From assembly GCA_024413465.1 (NCBI GenBank), contig JAKSVU010000016.1, forward strand, positions 1-38,159: 38,159 bases of DNA, given 5' to 3'. The position numbers were made by a program, and so were the translations under genes. Shown here one piece after another: positions 19,104-27,445 of the stretch; positions within the stretch are counted from its first letter, which is position 1; each line of letters begins with the position of its first letter. This stretch comes from Alphaproteobacteria bacterium (GTDB lineage: Bacteria; Pseudomonadota; Alphaproteobacteria; CAAGCB01; CAG-977). Below the pieces are notes generated by a model. It was not told the origin of the DNA. It searched no databases and was given only the letters and a program-made list of their open reading frames with translations.

Positions 19104-20360
19104 ATGTTCCAAAAAGATGACTTGTTTTTTAAAATTTTAATTGCTCTTCCATTGGGAATTATCACTGGATTAATTTTCTATTACTATATTCAAGATGGTT
19201 TTTTCAGAAATGATCTTTTGATAAATGGGCTTTTTACCTTAGTTGGTCAAACTTTTATTTGTTTAATGCAAATGATTGTCGTTCCTCTTATTTTTTGTTC
19301 TCTCGTTTGTGGAAGTATGTCTATTGGAAACTCTAAAACGATGGGGAAATTAGGGTTACAGGCATTTTTCTTTTTTTTCTTAACAACAATTGTTGCTACT
19401 TCACTTGCTTTGACATCTGCCTCACTTTTAAATCCAGGAACAAACTTAAATTTGGATTTGCAAGCACAAGATATAACTTCTCATGTTCAAAACAAGATGA
19501 GTATTGTCGAAATTCTTCTTTCATTTATTCCTAAAAACCCAATTAGTGCTATGGCAAATGGCGATATACTTCCAGTCATCGTTTTTGCTTTATGTATCGG
19601 TTTAGCAACAGCAAAATGTGAAAAAGATGAATCTACCTTTAAATCTTTAATGGAACAACTAAATGAAATTTTCCATGTGTTAACGACTATGATTTTAAAG
19701 TTGGCTCCTTATGGTACTTTTTCTTTACTCACAATAACGTTTTCCAATTCAGGGCTTACTGCTTTATTTCCAATCATAAAATTTGTAGGATGTGTACTAC
19801 TTACACTTTTTATACACATGTTTATTTTTTATCCAATTTTATTGTATCTTCTTACGAAATTAAGTCCTAAAAAATTTTTTAAGAAATTTTTTCCTGCAAT
19901 ATTATTTGCCTTTTCAACTTCTAGTTCAAATGCGACAATTCCTGTTTCAATGGATACGTTAGAAAAAAATCTTGGCGTATCTAAAAAAGTTTCATCCTTC
20001 ACAATTCCTTTGGGAGCAACCATAAATATGGATGGCACTTCAATTATGCAAGGAGTAGCCGTTATCTTCATTGCTCAAATTTATGGAATGGATTTAACTT
20101 TTACAGACTTTTTAACAATTATGGCTATGGTCACTGCAGCTTCAATTGGAACAGCAGGTATTCCAGGTGCAGGAATTATTATGCTCTCCATCATTTTAAC
20201 TTCTCTCAATTTACCTATTGAAGGAATTGCCTTAATCATTGGTATTGACAGAATTATTGATATGTTCAGAACAGCAGTCAATATTACCGGAGACGCAATT
20301 ATTACAACGATTATTTCCGAAAAAAATAACGCTTTCGATATACAAAAATATAATGAATAA
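19104..20360 (+). CDS. Dicarboxylate/amino acid:cation symporter (GltP/SLC1 family), canonical copy
   Basis: A 418-residue secondary transporter that brings in acidic amino acids or C4-dicarboxylates with Na+ or H+. All signature elements are intact: the serine-rich hairpin STSSSNATIP, NMDGT at 308-312, AGIPGAG in hairpin 2, and TM8 DRIIDMFRTAVNITGD. The latter keeps the residues equivalent to GltPh D394, R397, T398, N401 and D405 (here D386, R389, T390, N393 and D397). AAAGGA lies 7 nt before the ATG. It follows its diverged paralogue by 75 nt, and the two upstream regions are also alike, so the duplication included the leader. It ends at a bidirectional terminator shared with asd. Confidence 0.95.
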   Translation: MFQKDDLFFKILIALPLGIITGLIFYYYIQDGFFRNDLLINGLFTLVGQTFICLMQMIVVPLIFCSLVCGSMSIGNSKTMGKLGLQAFFFFFLTTIVATSLALTSASLLNPGTNLNLDLQAQDITSHVQNKMSIVEILLSFIPKNPISAMANGDILPVIVFALCIGLATAKCEKDESTFKSLMEQLNEIFHVLTTMILKLAPYGTFSLLTITFSNSGLTALFPIIKFVGCVLLTLFIHMFIFYPILLYLLTKLSPKKFFKKFFPAILFAFSTSSSNATIPVSMDTLEKNLGVSKKVSSFTIPLGATINMDGTSIMQGVAVIFIAQIYGMDLTFTDFLTIMAMVTAASIGTAGIPGAGIIMLSIILTSLNLPIEGIALIIGIDRIIDMFRTAVNITGDAIITTIISEKNNAFDIQKYNE

Positions 20361-20381
20361 CTTTTCTGCAAAAATCATTAG

Positions 20382-20412
20382 AAAAGGGGACGTTATCAAT
20401 ACGTCCCCTTTT
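20382..20412. terminator. Bidirectional terminator between symporter and asd
   Basis: A perfect 12-bp inverted repeat, AAAAGGGGACGT / ACGTCCCCTTTT, with a 7-nt loop. The flanking A and T runs let it work on both strands for the converging genes. Confidence 0.9.
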
Positions 20413-20432
20413 AAATTTCTGTGTAAAAAACT

Positions 20433-21452
20433 TTATTTTTTCAAATATTTCTCGACAAGAACTTCTGCGATTTGAACAGCATTTAATGCAGCTCCTTTAC
20501 GCAAATTATCACCAACACACCAAAAACTAATTCCATTTTTAACGGTATGATCTTGACGAATACGAGAAACAAAAATGTTATCTTCTCCTGCAATTTCGAC
20601 TTGTGTTGGATAACCACCATTTTCACGCGTATCCATAACTTCAACACCTGGTGTTTTTACTAAAATTGCACGAGCTGTATCATCTGTAATCTCTTTTTCC
20701 GTTTCAATATTAACGTATTCAGAATGGCTGATAAATACAGGAACTCGAGCACAATTTGCGTGCAACTGAATAGCTGGATCTAAAATCTTTTGAGTCTCAA
20801 CTGTCATTTTCCATTCTTCTTTTGTTGCGCCATCATCCATAAAGACGTCAATATGAGGAATAACGTTAAATGCAATCTGTTTTGTAAATTTATTTTGCGT
20901 TTCTTCGATATCTTTATTCCAATAGATACCCTTTGTTTGTTCAAACAATTCATCCATTGCTGCTTTACCAGCACCTGCAACAGACTGATAAGTAGAAACG
21001 ACAACACGCTGAACTTTGAAAGCTTTATGTAAAGCTGCCAAAGGAACAATCATTTGAATGGTTGAACAGTTTGGATTTGCAATAATTCCTTTTTTCGTAT
21101 ATCCAGCGATTGCTTCTGGATTAACTTCTGGAACAACCAAAGGAACATCTGGATCCATTCTCCACTGTGAAGAATTATCCACAACAACACATCCTGCTGC
21201 AGCAATTTTTGGTGCCCATTCAGCAGAAACAGACCCACCTGCACTCATTAAAGCGACATCTGCCTTTTTGAAATCAAACTTTGCTAAATCTTCAACAAAC
21301 AAGACTTTATCGCCAAAATCAACTTCTTTACCAACAGATTTCGAAGATGCAATTGCATAAACATTTTCAGCTGGGAAATTGCGCTCAGCTAAAATTTTTA
21401 ACATCTCGCGACCAACATTACCGGTTGCACCGACAACTGCTACATTAACCAT
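20433..21452 (-). CDS. asd: Aspartate-semialdehyde dehydrogenase
   Basis: Reduces aspartyl phosphate to aspartate semialdehyde, the branch point to lysine/diaminopimelate, threonine and methionine. The NADP fold motif GATGNVGREML is at the N-terminus, and the catalytic Cys129 lies in NPNCST. The substrate helix STYQSVAGAGKAAMDEL follows, and HxDxF is seen in PHIDVFMDDG. The length (339) is normal. A GGAG lies 6 nt before the ATG, only about 10 nt after the U-tract of the hairpin pair that separates it from rplS. Expression may therefore depend on read-through from the ribosomal operon. Confidence 0.95.
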   Translation of the reverse strand: MVNVAVVGATGNVGREMLKILAERNFPAENVYAIASSKSVGKEVDFGDKVLFVEDLAKFDFKKADVALMSAGGSVSAEWAPKIAAAGCVVVDNSSQWRMDPDVPLVVPEVNPEAIAGYTKKGIIANPNCSTIQMIVPLAALHKAFKVQRVVVSTYQSVAGAGKAAMDELFEQTKGIYWNKDIEETQNKFTKQIAFNVIPHIDVFMDDGATKEEWKMTVETQKILDPAIQLHANCARVPVFISHSEYVNIETEKEITDDTARAILVKTPGVEVMDTRENGGYPTQVEIAGEDNIFVSRIRQDHTVKNGISFWCVGDNLRKGAALNAVQIAEVLVEKYLKK

Positions 21453-21464
21453 TTATCTCTCCAT

Positions 21465-21512
21465 AAAAAAAACAACCCCCTTTAAGGCCGAAAGGGGAAA
21501 ATCCCTTTCGGC
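21465..21512 (-). terminator. Overlapping hairpins (terminator/possible attenuator) between rplS and asd
   Basis: On the minus strand two stems share the same bases. The first is GCCGAAAGGG / CCCTTTCGGC (10 bp, 21487-21512). The second is CCCCTTT / AAAGGGG (21477-21497), followed by GTTG and eight T, an intrinsic terminator. Forming the first stem blocks the second. It follows the rplS stop and precedes the asd ribosome-binding site. At minimum it is the terminator of the ribosomal operon. The alternative pairing could make asd expression conditional. Confidence 0.7.
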
Positions 21513-21536
21513 GCAAGAGGTCTACCTGAAACAAAA

Positions 21537-21899
21537 TTATTTTGCTTCAGCGTCTTCTGCAATACGAGCAGCTTTACCACGTAAGTTGCGGAGGTAATAC
21601 AACTTAGAACGAGCTACTTTACCGCGACGTGTAACTTCAACTTTTGCTACATTTGGAGAATAAACTGGGAATACTCTTTCTACGCCTTCACCAAATGAAA
21701 TTTTACGAACGGTAAATGTAGAATTCAAACCGTCGTTTTTACGAGCGATACAAACACCTTCATAAATTTGAATACGTTCACGTTCACCTTCAACTACTTT
21801 TGCGTGAACACGAACGGTATCGCCTGCTTTAAATTCAGGAAAATTAGCTTTTGCTAACTTAGCTACTTGCTCTTTTTCAAGTGTTTCAATTAAATTCAT
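21537..21899 (-). CDS. rplS: 50S ribosomal protein L19
   Basis: Large-subunit protein at the interface with the 30S subunit. The family core [20 protein letters not shown] is followed by IQIYEGV. The stretch [20 protein letters not shown] and the C-terminal [14 protein letters not shown] are classic L19. The length of 120 residues is usual. GAGG lies about 9 nt upstream of the ATG. It is last in the ffh-rpsP-rimM-trmD-rplS run, 4 nt after the trmD stop. Confidence 0.98.
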   Translation of the reverse strand: MNLIETLEKEQVAKLAKANFPEFKAGDTVRVHAKVVEGERERIQIYEGVCIARKNDGLNSTFTVRKISFGEGVERVFPVYSPNVAKVEVTRRGKVARSKLYYLRNLRGKAARIAEDAEAK

Positions 21900-21903
21900 A
21901 ATT

Positions 21904-22611
21904 TTAATCCTCTTGCTTTACAGCTTGCTGATAAGTTTTCCACAAATCAGGTCGCCGTATCTTTGTTAATTCTTGCGACGCTTTTAAACGCCAATCTCTA
22001 ATTTTTTGATGATGACCAGAATTTAAAACTTCTGGCACCATACGCCCACGCCATTCAGCAGGACGCGTATATTGCGGATATTCTAATAAACCATTTGAAA
22101 AACTTTCTTCATCCAATGATTCACTAGACCCCATTACACCCGGTATCAATCTAACGATAGCGTCCAACATAGCTAAACAAGCTGGCTCACCACCTGATAA
22201 TACAAAATCCCCTAAACTGACTTCTTCGAAAGGATATTCTTCCAACAAGCGTTCATCTATCCCTTCAAATCTACCACATAAAAACGTTGCTGTTCCCTTA
22301 TCTTTTATTTCTTCAACCTTGCGTTGAGTCATTCTCTGACCACGAGGTGAAAAATAAATCAAAGGTTCTCCTTCATGATATACAGCGTCAATAGCTTTTC
22401 CCAAAACATCTGGACGCATAATCATTCCGGCACCACCACCAAAAGGAGTATCATCTACAGTCTTGTGTTTATCCGTTGCATAATCGCGAATATCCACAAC
22501 GTTCAAATTCCACATCCCTTTGTCAAGGGCTCTTCCGGCCAATGAAATTCCCAAATAACCAGGAAACATTTCCGGAAAAACTGTCAAAACATTGGCATCA
22601 AAGTTACTCAT
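21904..22611 (-). CDS. trmD: tRNA (guanine-37-N1)-methyltransferase
   Basis: Uses S-adenosylmethionine to make m1G37 in tRNAs with G36-G37, preventing +1 frameshifting. The tRNA-Pro in this window is such a target. The SPOUT trefoil-knot motifs are [28 protein letters not shown] and [22 protein letters not shown] start at the ATG 22611 ([18 protein letters not shown]), which gives 235 residues as in the family. The open frame extends 16 codons further upstream into rimM but has no homology there. It overlaps the rimM stop by 8 nt, so the two are translationally coupled. Confidence 0.97.
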   Translation of the reverse strand: MSNFDANVLTVFPEMFPGYLGISLAGRALDKGMWNLNVVDIRDYATDKHKTVDDTPFGGGAGMIMRPDVLGKAIDAVYHEGEPLIYFSPRGQRMTQRKVEEIKDKGTATFLCGRFEGIDERLLEEYPFEEVSLGDFVLSGGEPACLAMLDAIVRLIPGVMGSSESLDEESFSNGLLEYPQYTRPAEWRGRMVPEVLNSGHHQKIRDWRLKASQELTKIRRPDLWKTYQQAVKQED

Positions 22612-23146
22612 CAACTCTTTCCACTGTTTTAACTTCAACGTAATCTGGCAAACGAACAATCAAAGTTTTATTTTCTAAATCAATTTCAGGAACTGTTTCG
22701 TTAGTAAATGATAAAAAATCAACATTTTCACCAATTTCCAACATATCACCTGCCCCAAAATTGTGAATTGCTTTGACCTGTCCTAAAATTTTACCATCCG
22801 TTGTCTTGGCCGTTAAACCAATTAAATCCGTATAATAAAATTCATTCTCTGCCAATTCAGGTAAAACGTTTCTATTTACGTATAACTTCACACCTCGCAT
22901 AGCTTCGGCAGTAGTTCTATCTTTAACCGTATCAAGCTGGACTAAAAATTGATCACCAATTTTACCGACCACCTTTACAGAAAACGTTCTTTTTCCATCA
23001 GACACTGCCCCATATTTGGCAAAATCTTCTGGATTTTTGGTGTAGCTCTTGACTTTAACTTGACCTTTGACCCCGTGAGCCGTTGTAATCATAGCAATGC
23101 AAACTGCCTTACCTGTTTTTACTTGGTCCCCGTTTTCTCCAGCCAT
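22604..23146 (-). CDS. rimM: Ribosome maturation factor RimM
   Basis: Assists maturation of the 30S head, acting with S19. It has an N-terminal beta-barrel with [17 protein letters not shown] and a C-terminal PRC-barrel with [22 protein letters not shown] and [10 protein letters not shown] chose the ATG at 23146 (MAGENGDQ). A TTG two codons earlier is in frame, but its AGGA would be only 4 nt away, against 10 nt for the ATG. The product is 180 residues, average for the family. It lies 19 nt after rpsP and overlaps trmD. Confidence 0.95.
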   Translation of the reverse strand: MAGENGDQVKTGKAVCIAMITTAHGVKGQVKVKSYTKNPEDFAKYGAVSDGKRTFSVKVVGKIGDQFLVQLDTVKDRTTAEAMRGVKLYVNRNVLPELAENEFYYTDLIGLTAKTTDGKILGQVKAIHNFGAGDMLEIGENVDFLSFTNETVPEIDLENKTLIVRLPDYVEVKTVERVDE

Positions 23147-23165
23147 TGTCAAGATTTCCTAATTC

Positions 23166-23525
23166 TTATGCTTCTGCCTTTGCAGCTTCAGCAGCTTCAG
23201 CTTTTGCTTTTGCACGTTCAACAGCTTTAGCTTTTGGAGCTGATTTTTGTGGACGAGCATTTAATACTGGAGCACTGCATAAGCCCAATTTAGCCAACAA
23301 TTTTTGAACACGTTCTGTAGGTTGTGCACCAACGCTCAACCAATATTTAATGCGTTCTTCTTTAACGATAACACGCTTTGCGTCGTCTGCTGACAACAAT
23401 GGATTATATGTACCAACGCGTTCAATAAAACGACCATCACGTGGACAACGTTGATCTGCTACAACGATTTTGTGGAAAGGAGCACCTTTCGAACCACCGC
23501 GAGCAAGTCTAATACGTACTGACAT
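23166..23525 (-). CDS. rpsP: 30S ribosomal protein S16
   Basis: Small-subunit assembly protein. The core [40 protein letters not shown] and [20 protein letters not shown] is unmistakable. The C-terminal extension of about 30 residues is a low-complexity Ala/Lys/Glu tail, common in alphaproteobacterial S16. GAGG lies 9 nt before the ATG. It is the second gene after ffh, with a 40-nt gap. Confidence 0.98.
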   Translation of the reverse strand: MSVRIRLARGGSKGAPFHKIVVADQRCPRDGRFIERVGTYNPLLSADDAKRVIVKEERIKYWLSVGAQPTERVQKLLAKLGLCSAPVLNARPQKSAPKAKAVERAKAKAEAAEAAKAEA

Positions 23526-23565
23526 TTTTAATTACCTCACTTGTAATAAATTAATACGATCTGTT

Positions 23566-24939
23566 TCAATGTGGAAAACCACCAAAAGGAGGAAATCCAC
23601 CACCAAGCATATTTGACAGACCACCAAACATGCCTCGTTTTCCCATTTTTTTCATCTTTTTCATCATATCTGCCATTTGTTCATATTGTTTCAACAATTT
23701 GTTGACATCTTGAACTGATTGCCCACATCCCGCAGCAATACGCTTTTTACGAGATGCTTTGATGATATCCGGATGACGGCGTTCATCAGGCGTCATGGAA
23801 AGAATAATCGCCTCTAGCCGTTTAAAAATATTGTTATCAATTTGAGCTGCATCGATTTGGGCTTTAAATTTTCCCATACCTGGCAACATTCCTAACAAAC
23901 CTTTTAAATCACCCATGTTTTGCATTTGTTTAAATTGGCTGAGCAAATCATTTAAATCAAAATGCCCATCCATCATTCTTTTAGCAACACGTTCTGCTTC
24001 TTCTTTATTAATTTTTTCAGCAGCATTTTCAACGAGAGAAACAACATCCCCCATATCTAAAATACGACCAGCTAAACGATCTGGATGAAATACTTCTAAT
24101 GGTTCAATTTTTTCACCATTACCTAAAAACTTAATTGGACGTCCTGTAATTTGGCGCATAGACAATGCTGCACCACCACGGCTATCACCGTCGATACGAG
24201 TTAAAATACTTCCCGTAATACCAATTTTTTCATTAAATTCTTTGGCGATATTTGCAGCGTCTTGACCTGCCAAGGCATCAACGACTAACAGAGTTTCTTT
24301 TGGATGAACGATATTTTTGATTTCAATCACTTCACCCATCATTTCCAAATCAATGTGCAAACGACCAGCCGTATCTAAAATAACGACGTCATAGCCCCCT
24401 AATTTAGCTTCACTCATTGCACGAAGAGCAATATTTTTTGGTTGTTCACCAACGATAATTGGCAAACTATCAACACCGATTTGTTTTCCTAAAATAGCTA
24501 ATTGTTCTTGAGCTGCAGGACGATAAATATCCAATGAAGCCAACAAAACACGCTTATTTTCTTTTTTTAACTTCAAAGCTAATTTAGCAGAAGAAGTCGT
24601 TTTACCTGAACCTTGTAAACCAACCATCATTACCGGTACGGGAGGAACTGCAGCTAAATCTAATTCGTTATTTTCAGCGCCAAGTGTTTCCACCAAAGCA
24701 TCGTGAACAATTTTAACAACCATTTGGCCTGGAGAAACTGATTTGATAACTTCTTGACCGACAGCACGTTCACGAACTGTTTCAACAAATGATTTAACGA
24801 CAGGTAAAGCAACATCCGCTTCTAATAAAGCTATTCTTATTTCACGCATTGCCGAATCGACATCAGATTCACTTAACACACCGCGACCTGTCAAGCGATT
24901 AAAAATGCCACTCAATTTTTCCGACAACGTGTCGAACAT
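23566..24939 (-). CDS. ffh: Signal recognition particle GTPase Ffh
   Basis: Binds signal sequences on the ribosome and, with 4.5S RNA and FtsY, delivers membrane proteins to SecYEG. It has an N domain; then a G domain with GLQGSGKTTSSAKLA, DTAGRLH and TRIDGDSRGG; then a Met-rich M domain (from about residue 300), with SMTPDERRHPDIIKASRKKR binding the SRP RNA and a Met/Gly-rich tail. The length is 457. AAGGA lies 8 nt before the ATG. It heads the ribosomal run, with its own consensus promoter and a structured leader of about 110 nt. A tiny open frame of eight codons (24941-24967) ends 1 nt before the ffh ATG. Confidence 0.98.
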   Translation of the reverse strand: MFDTLSEKLSGIFNRLTGRGVLSESDVDSAMREIRIALLEADVALPVVKSFVETVRERAVGQEVIKSVSPGQMVVKIVHDALVETLGAENNELDLAAVPPVPVMMVGLQGSGKTTSSAKLALKLKKENKRVLLASLDIYRPAAQEQLAILGKQIGVDSLPIIVGEQPKNIALRAMSEAKLGGYDVVILDTAGRLHIDLEMMGEVIEIKNIVHPKETLLVVDALAGQDAANIAKEFNEKIGITGSILTRIDGDSRGGAALSMRQITGRPIKFLGNGEKIEPLEVFHPDRLAGRILDMGDVVSLVENAAEKINKEEAERVAKRMMDGHFDLNDLLSQFKQMQNMGDLKGLLGMLPGMGKFKAQIDAAQIDNNIFKRLEAIILSMTPDERRHPDIIKASRKKRIAAGCGQSVQDVNKLLKQYEQMADMMKKMKKMGKRGMFGGLSNMLGGGFPPFGGFPH

Positions 24940-24958
24940 ACTATTTTTCCTTCATTTT

Positions 24959-25026
24959 ATTAGCCATAGACAAAAAGAGCGTCAGTGGGCGTAATCGCTG
25001 GCTGACGGACCCTCGCAAGGGCTAAC
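24959..25026 (-). ncRNA. Structured 5' leader RNA of ffh (candidate cis-regulatory element or sRNA)
   Basis: The segment is clearly richer in GC than its surroundings. Read as minus-strand RNA it folds into nested elements. GUUAGCC (25020-25026) can pair with GGCUAAU (24959-24965) and close a junction. Inside is a small hairpin CCCU-UGCG-AGGG (25010-25021). A longer one (24980-25007) has CGUCAG / CUGACG, a symmetric CCA/CCA internal loop, and GCG-AUUA-CGC. The long hairpin is followed by CUC and five U, so it could terminate. Whether this is an attenuator, a ligand-binding leader or a separate RNA of about 80 nt is unknown. It does not carry the SRP RNA domain IV signature. Confidence 0.5.
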
Positions 25027-25057
25027 GGATACAAAATCCTTGATAATTTAGGTCAAA

Positions 25058-25086
25058 TCTATACATTATTTGCATAATTTTGTCAA
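25058..25086 (-). promoter_or_regulatory. Consensus promoter of the ffh operon
   Basis: Minus strand: TTGACA (exact), 17 nt, TATAGA (one or two bases off). It lies directly downstream of the ugd terminator. The predicted transcript start near 25051 leaves a leader of about 110 nt containing the structured element. Confidence 0.8.
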
Positions 25087-25095
25087 TTCAAAAAC

Positions 25096-25129
25096 AAAAA
25101 AAAATCCCCACGAAACAACGTCGTGGGGA
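25096..25129 (-). terminator. Intrinsic terminator of ugd
   Basis: A 9-bp stem, TCCCCACGA / TCGTGGGGA, with a 7-nt loop, followed on the minus strand by nine T. It starts about 20 nt after the ugd stop. Confidence 0.92.
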
Positions 25130-25150
25130 AAATATAAAAATCAAAAAGAT

Positions 25151-26440
25151 CTATCTGCCTATTCCTGTAAACTTAAAACCGGCTGATTCAGCTTGTTCTT
25201 TACTAAAAGTATTTCTCAAATCAACCATCACTGGAGATTTCATATTTGCTTTTAATTTTGACAAATCTAAATCTTTAAAACAGGTCCATTCTGTTAAAAT
25301 TGCAACAGCATCCGCTCCTTGAACAGCATCATAAGCATCATTTGCGTATTCAATCTTATCACCAACCAAAGTCTTAGCAACCGTCATTGCCTTTGGATCA
25401 TATGCTTTAATTTGAGCCCCCTTTTCCAACAAAGCGTTTACAATTTCCATAGCTGGAGATTGACGGCAATCATCTGTACCACCTTTAAAAGCAAGACCCA
25501 ATACCGCGATATTTTTGCCATTTGTTGCTTTTAAAATTTTTTCAGCCATATCAAATTTACGAGCATCATTTTGTCTGATAGTTGTTTCAATCAAACTCAT
25601 TTCAACTCCGTACTTACGAGCCATAACTGCCATCGCATTTGTATCTTTCGGGAAACAAGATCCACCATAACCTGGGCCTGGATTTAAAAATTTAGGACCA
25701 ATACGAGTATCTAACCCCATTCCCTTAGCAACTTCATAAACGTCAGCTCCTGCTTTTTCACAGAAATTTGCCATTTCATTAATGTAATGGATTTTCATTG
25801 CCAAAAAAGCATTAGATGCATACTTAATCGTCTCACTAGACTTACGATTAACATAAACCATATTTGCCTTATCACCGAAAGGTTTATATAAATCTTCAAT
25901 GACCTTACGAGCTCTTTCCGTATTTGCCCCAACAATAATTCTGTCTGGATTGAAAAAGTCATGAACAGCAAAACCTTCACGCAAGAATTCCGGTAAAGAA
26001 ACTACGTCAAAATCCGCATTTGGATTAACTTCACGAATAATTTTTTCAACATCATCACCCGTTCCAACTGGAACCGTTGATTTATCAGCAACAACCGTAT
26101 AACCAGTGATATACTGAGCTAATTCTTTTGCTGCAGCATGAATATATTTCATATCAGCTTCTTTTGTCACAGGATGTGGAGGTGTACCAACAGCAATAAT
26201 AACAACGTCAGCACCCTCTACTCCTTCTTTCATAGAAGTTGTAAATTTAATCTTACCTGCTAATCTGTTTTTATTAAATAACTCTTCCAAACCATCTTCG
26301 TATAAAGTTATTTTTCCTGAATTTAAATCATCAATTTTTTGTTTAATTGCATCGATACAAACAACGTCATGCCCCAATTCTGCAAAACCAACTCCACTTG
26401 GTAACCCAACGTAGCCTGTTCCAATAATTCCAATTTTCAT
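25151..26440 (-). CDS. ugd: UDP-glucose 6-dehydrogenase
   Basis: Oxidises UDP-glucose twice with NAD to UDP-glucuronate, a precursor of capsule, exopolysaccharide and lipid A sugars. The Rossmann motif GTGYVGLPSGVGFAELGHDV opens the protein. The catalytic Cys lies in GYGGSCFPKDT near residue 260, and the C-terminal NAD/UDP half carries LGLAFKGGTDDCRQSPAM. The length of 429 is normal. AAGGA precedes the ATG. It stands as a single gene between its own terminator and the divergent ferredoxin. Its substrate can be supplied from the pgm product. Confidence 0.95.
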   Translation of the reverse strand: MKIGIIGTGYVGLPSGVGFAELGHDVVCIDAIKQKIDDLNSGKITLYEDGLEELFNKNRLAGKIKFTTSMKEGVEGADVVIIAVGTPPHPVTKEADMKYIHAAAKELAQYITGYTVVADKSTVPVGTGDDVEKIIREVNPNADFDVVSLPEFLREGFAVHDFFNPDRIIVGANTERARKVIEDLYKPFGDKANMVYVNRKSSETIKYASNAFLAMKIHYINEMANFCEKAGADVYEVAKGMGLDTRIGPKFLNPGPGYGGSCFPKDTNAMAVMARKYGVEMSLIETTIRQNDARKFDMAEKILKATNGKNIAVLGLAFKGGTDDCRQSPAMEIVNALLEKGAQIKAYDPKAMTVAKTLVGDKIEYANDAYDAVQGADAVAILTEWTCFKDLDLSKLKANMKSPVMVDLRNTFSKEQAESAGFKFTGIGR

Positions 26441-26515
26441 TTAAAATGTCCTTTAAATTATAAGAATTGTCCTTCCTTTTAGTTCAAAAAAAGCTATTTG
26501 TCTATTTAAAAACTC

Positions 26516-26543
26516 TTGAAAATAAAAATAAACCTTGTATCCT
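26516..26543 (+). promoter_or_regulatory. Promoter of the ferredoxin gene
   Basis: TTGAAA, 16 nt, TATCCT, ending 31 nt before the ATG, with AGGAG in the leader at 26563-26567. Confidence 0.55.
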
Positions 26544-26574
26544 ATCCTCACCATAACTTTTTAGGAGAAAAAAA

Positions 26575-26796
26575 ATGGCATCAGTAGTTAATGATTCTTG
26601 CGTTAAATGCTTAACATGTGTAGATGTTTGCCCAGTTGGTGCAATCAAAGAACGTGATACACAAGTTGTCGTCAACCCAGACGAATGCATTGATTGTGGC
26701 GTTTGCATTTCAGAATGCCCAAATGGTGCAATCACAACAGCAGATGAAGCTGATGAAAAATGGATTAAATTCAACGCTGACGAAGCTGCAAAATAA
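26575..26796 (+). CDS. 2[4Fe-4S] ferredoxin
   Basis: A 73-residue bacterial-type ferredoxin carrying electrons at low potential. Two Cx2Cx2Cx3CP clusters are seen: CVKCLTCVDVCP starting at Cys9, and CIDCGVCISECP near residues 38-49. The acidic C-terminal tail adds about 20 residues beyond a clostridial ferredoxin. A strong AGGAG and its own promoter and terminator make it a monocistronic, probably highly expressed gene. No obvious redox partner is adjacent. Its presence fits an anaerobic or microaerobic lifestyle. Confidence 0.95.
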   Translation: MASVVNDSCVKCLTCVDVCPVGAIKERDTQVVVNPDECIDCGVCISECPNGAITTADEADEKWIKFNADEAAK

Positions 26797-26812
26797 TTCA
26801 TTCATCAATGTA

Positions 26813-26846
26813 AAAAAAAGCCCCTTGAAAATTCAAGGGGTTTTTT
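26813..26846. terminator. Terminator after the ferredoxin (bidirectional)
   Basis: A 9-bp stem, CCCCTTGAA / TTCAAGGGG, with a 2-nt centre, flanked by eight A on one side and six T on the other. It ends the ferredoxin and also suits the convergent minus-strand operon that stops at 26858. Confidence 0.92.
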
Positions 26847-26857
26847 ATTATTTGATT

Positions 26858-27436
26858 TTAGTTTTTTTTGTTCAAGAAATCCTTTTTTATTCCTTTAAAA
26901 TACTTAACGTCTCTTTCTCCATTAATATTTATTTTTACGTCTATTCCATACGAAGAAAACGGGATTTCCAATAACTCAAAAATATGATCGAAACTATGTC
27001 TGAACAAACCTGGACGAATTTCTTGGTATTTGGCAAACGTTTTATTATCTTTAGTTGTAACAAGCATCTTAAAATGCGTGCATTTAGTATCTAATCTCTG
27101 CTGTCCACTTTTCTCTATATTTGCCTCAAATTCACATTTTTTAATTTGATTATATAAAAAAATTTCATCTGTTTGATTGAACAAGTGAACGATTAACGCC
27201 TTATCTTTAAATTCGATATAATTAATATCTTCCGCTTTATCCTTTTTGCGATATTTATAAAAACAATAAAGAGTAATAATCAGGAACGCACCAAAATAAC
27301 CTCCTATAAAATCCGTATTCGGAGATGTCGTTTTATCAAAGAATGAAATAAGTGGAATAAAGAAAACAGCGAGTACCACAATAACACCATACATTCTGGT
27401 ACTCATACGATTACTAATTTTTACTTTATTTTTCAT
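26858..27436 (-). CDS. Small membrane protein of unknown function
   Basis: A 192-residue protein that I cannot assign. It has two hydrophobic helices at about residues 15-32 and 45-60, a short basic loop, then a soluble domain with alternating strands (DINYIEFKDKALIVHLF, FKMLVTTKDNKTFAKY). This is reminiscent of small membrane-PH-like proteins; that is a fold impression only. I start at the ATG 27436; a TTG two codons earlier is in frame. It is last in the operon after gldA (9-nt gap) and is followed by a terminator. Confidence 0.65.
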   Translation of the reverse strand: MKNKVKISNRMSTRMYGVIVVLAVFFIPLISFFDKTTSPNTDFIGGYFGAFLIITLYCFYKYRKKDKAEDINYIEFKDKALIVHLFNQTDEIFLYNQIKKCEFEANIEKSGQQRLDTKCTHFKMLVTTKDNKTFAKYQEIRPGLFRHSFDHIFELLEIPFSSYGIDVKININGERDVKYFKGIKKDFLNKKN

Positions 27437-27445
27437 AATCAAAAA

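Noticed and set aside
22612-22659. N-terminal extension of TrmD into rimM
   Set aside because: No homology in those 16 codons. The family start matches [18 protein letters not shown] at 22611.
24959-25050. ffh leader read as the SRP (4.5S) RNA gene itself
   Set aside because: The SRP domain IV hallmark (GGAA tetraloop with the asymmetric AGCAG loop) is absent, so proximity to ffh alone is not enough.
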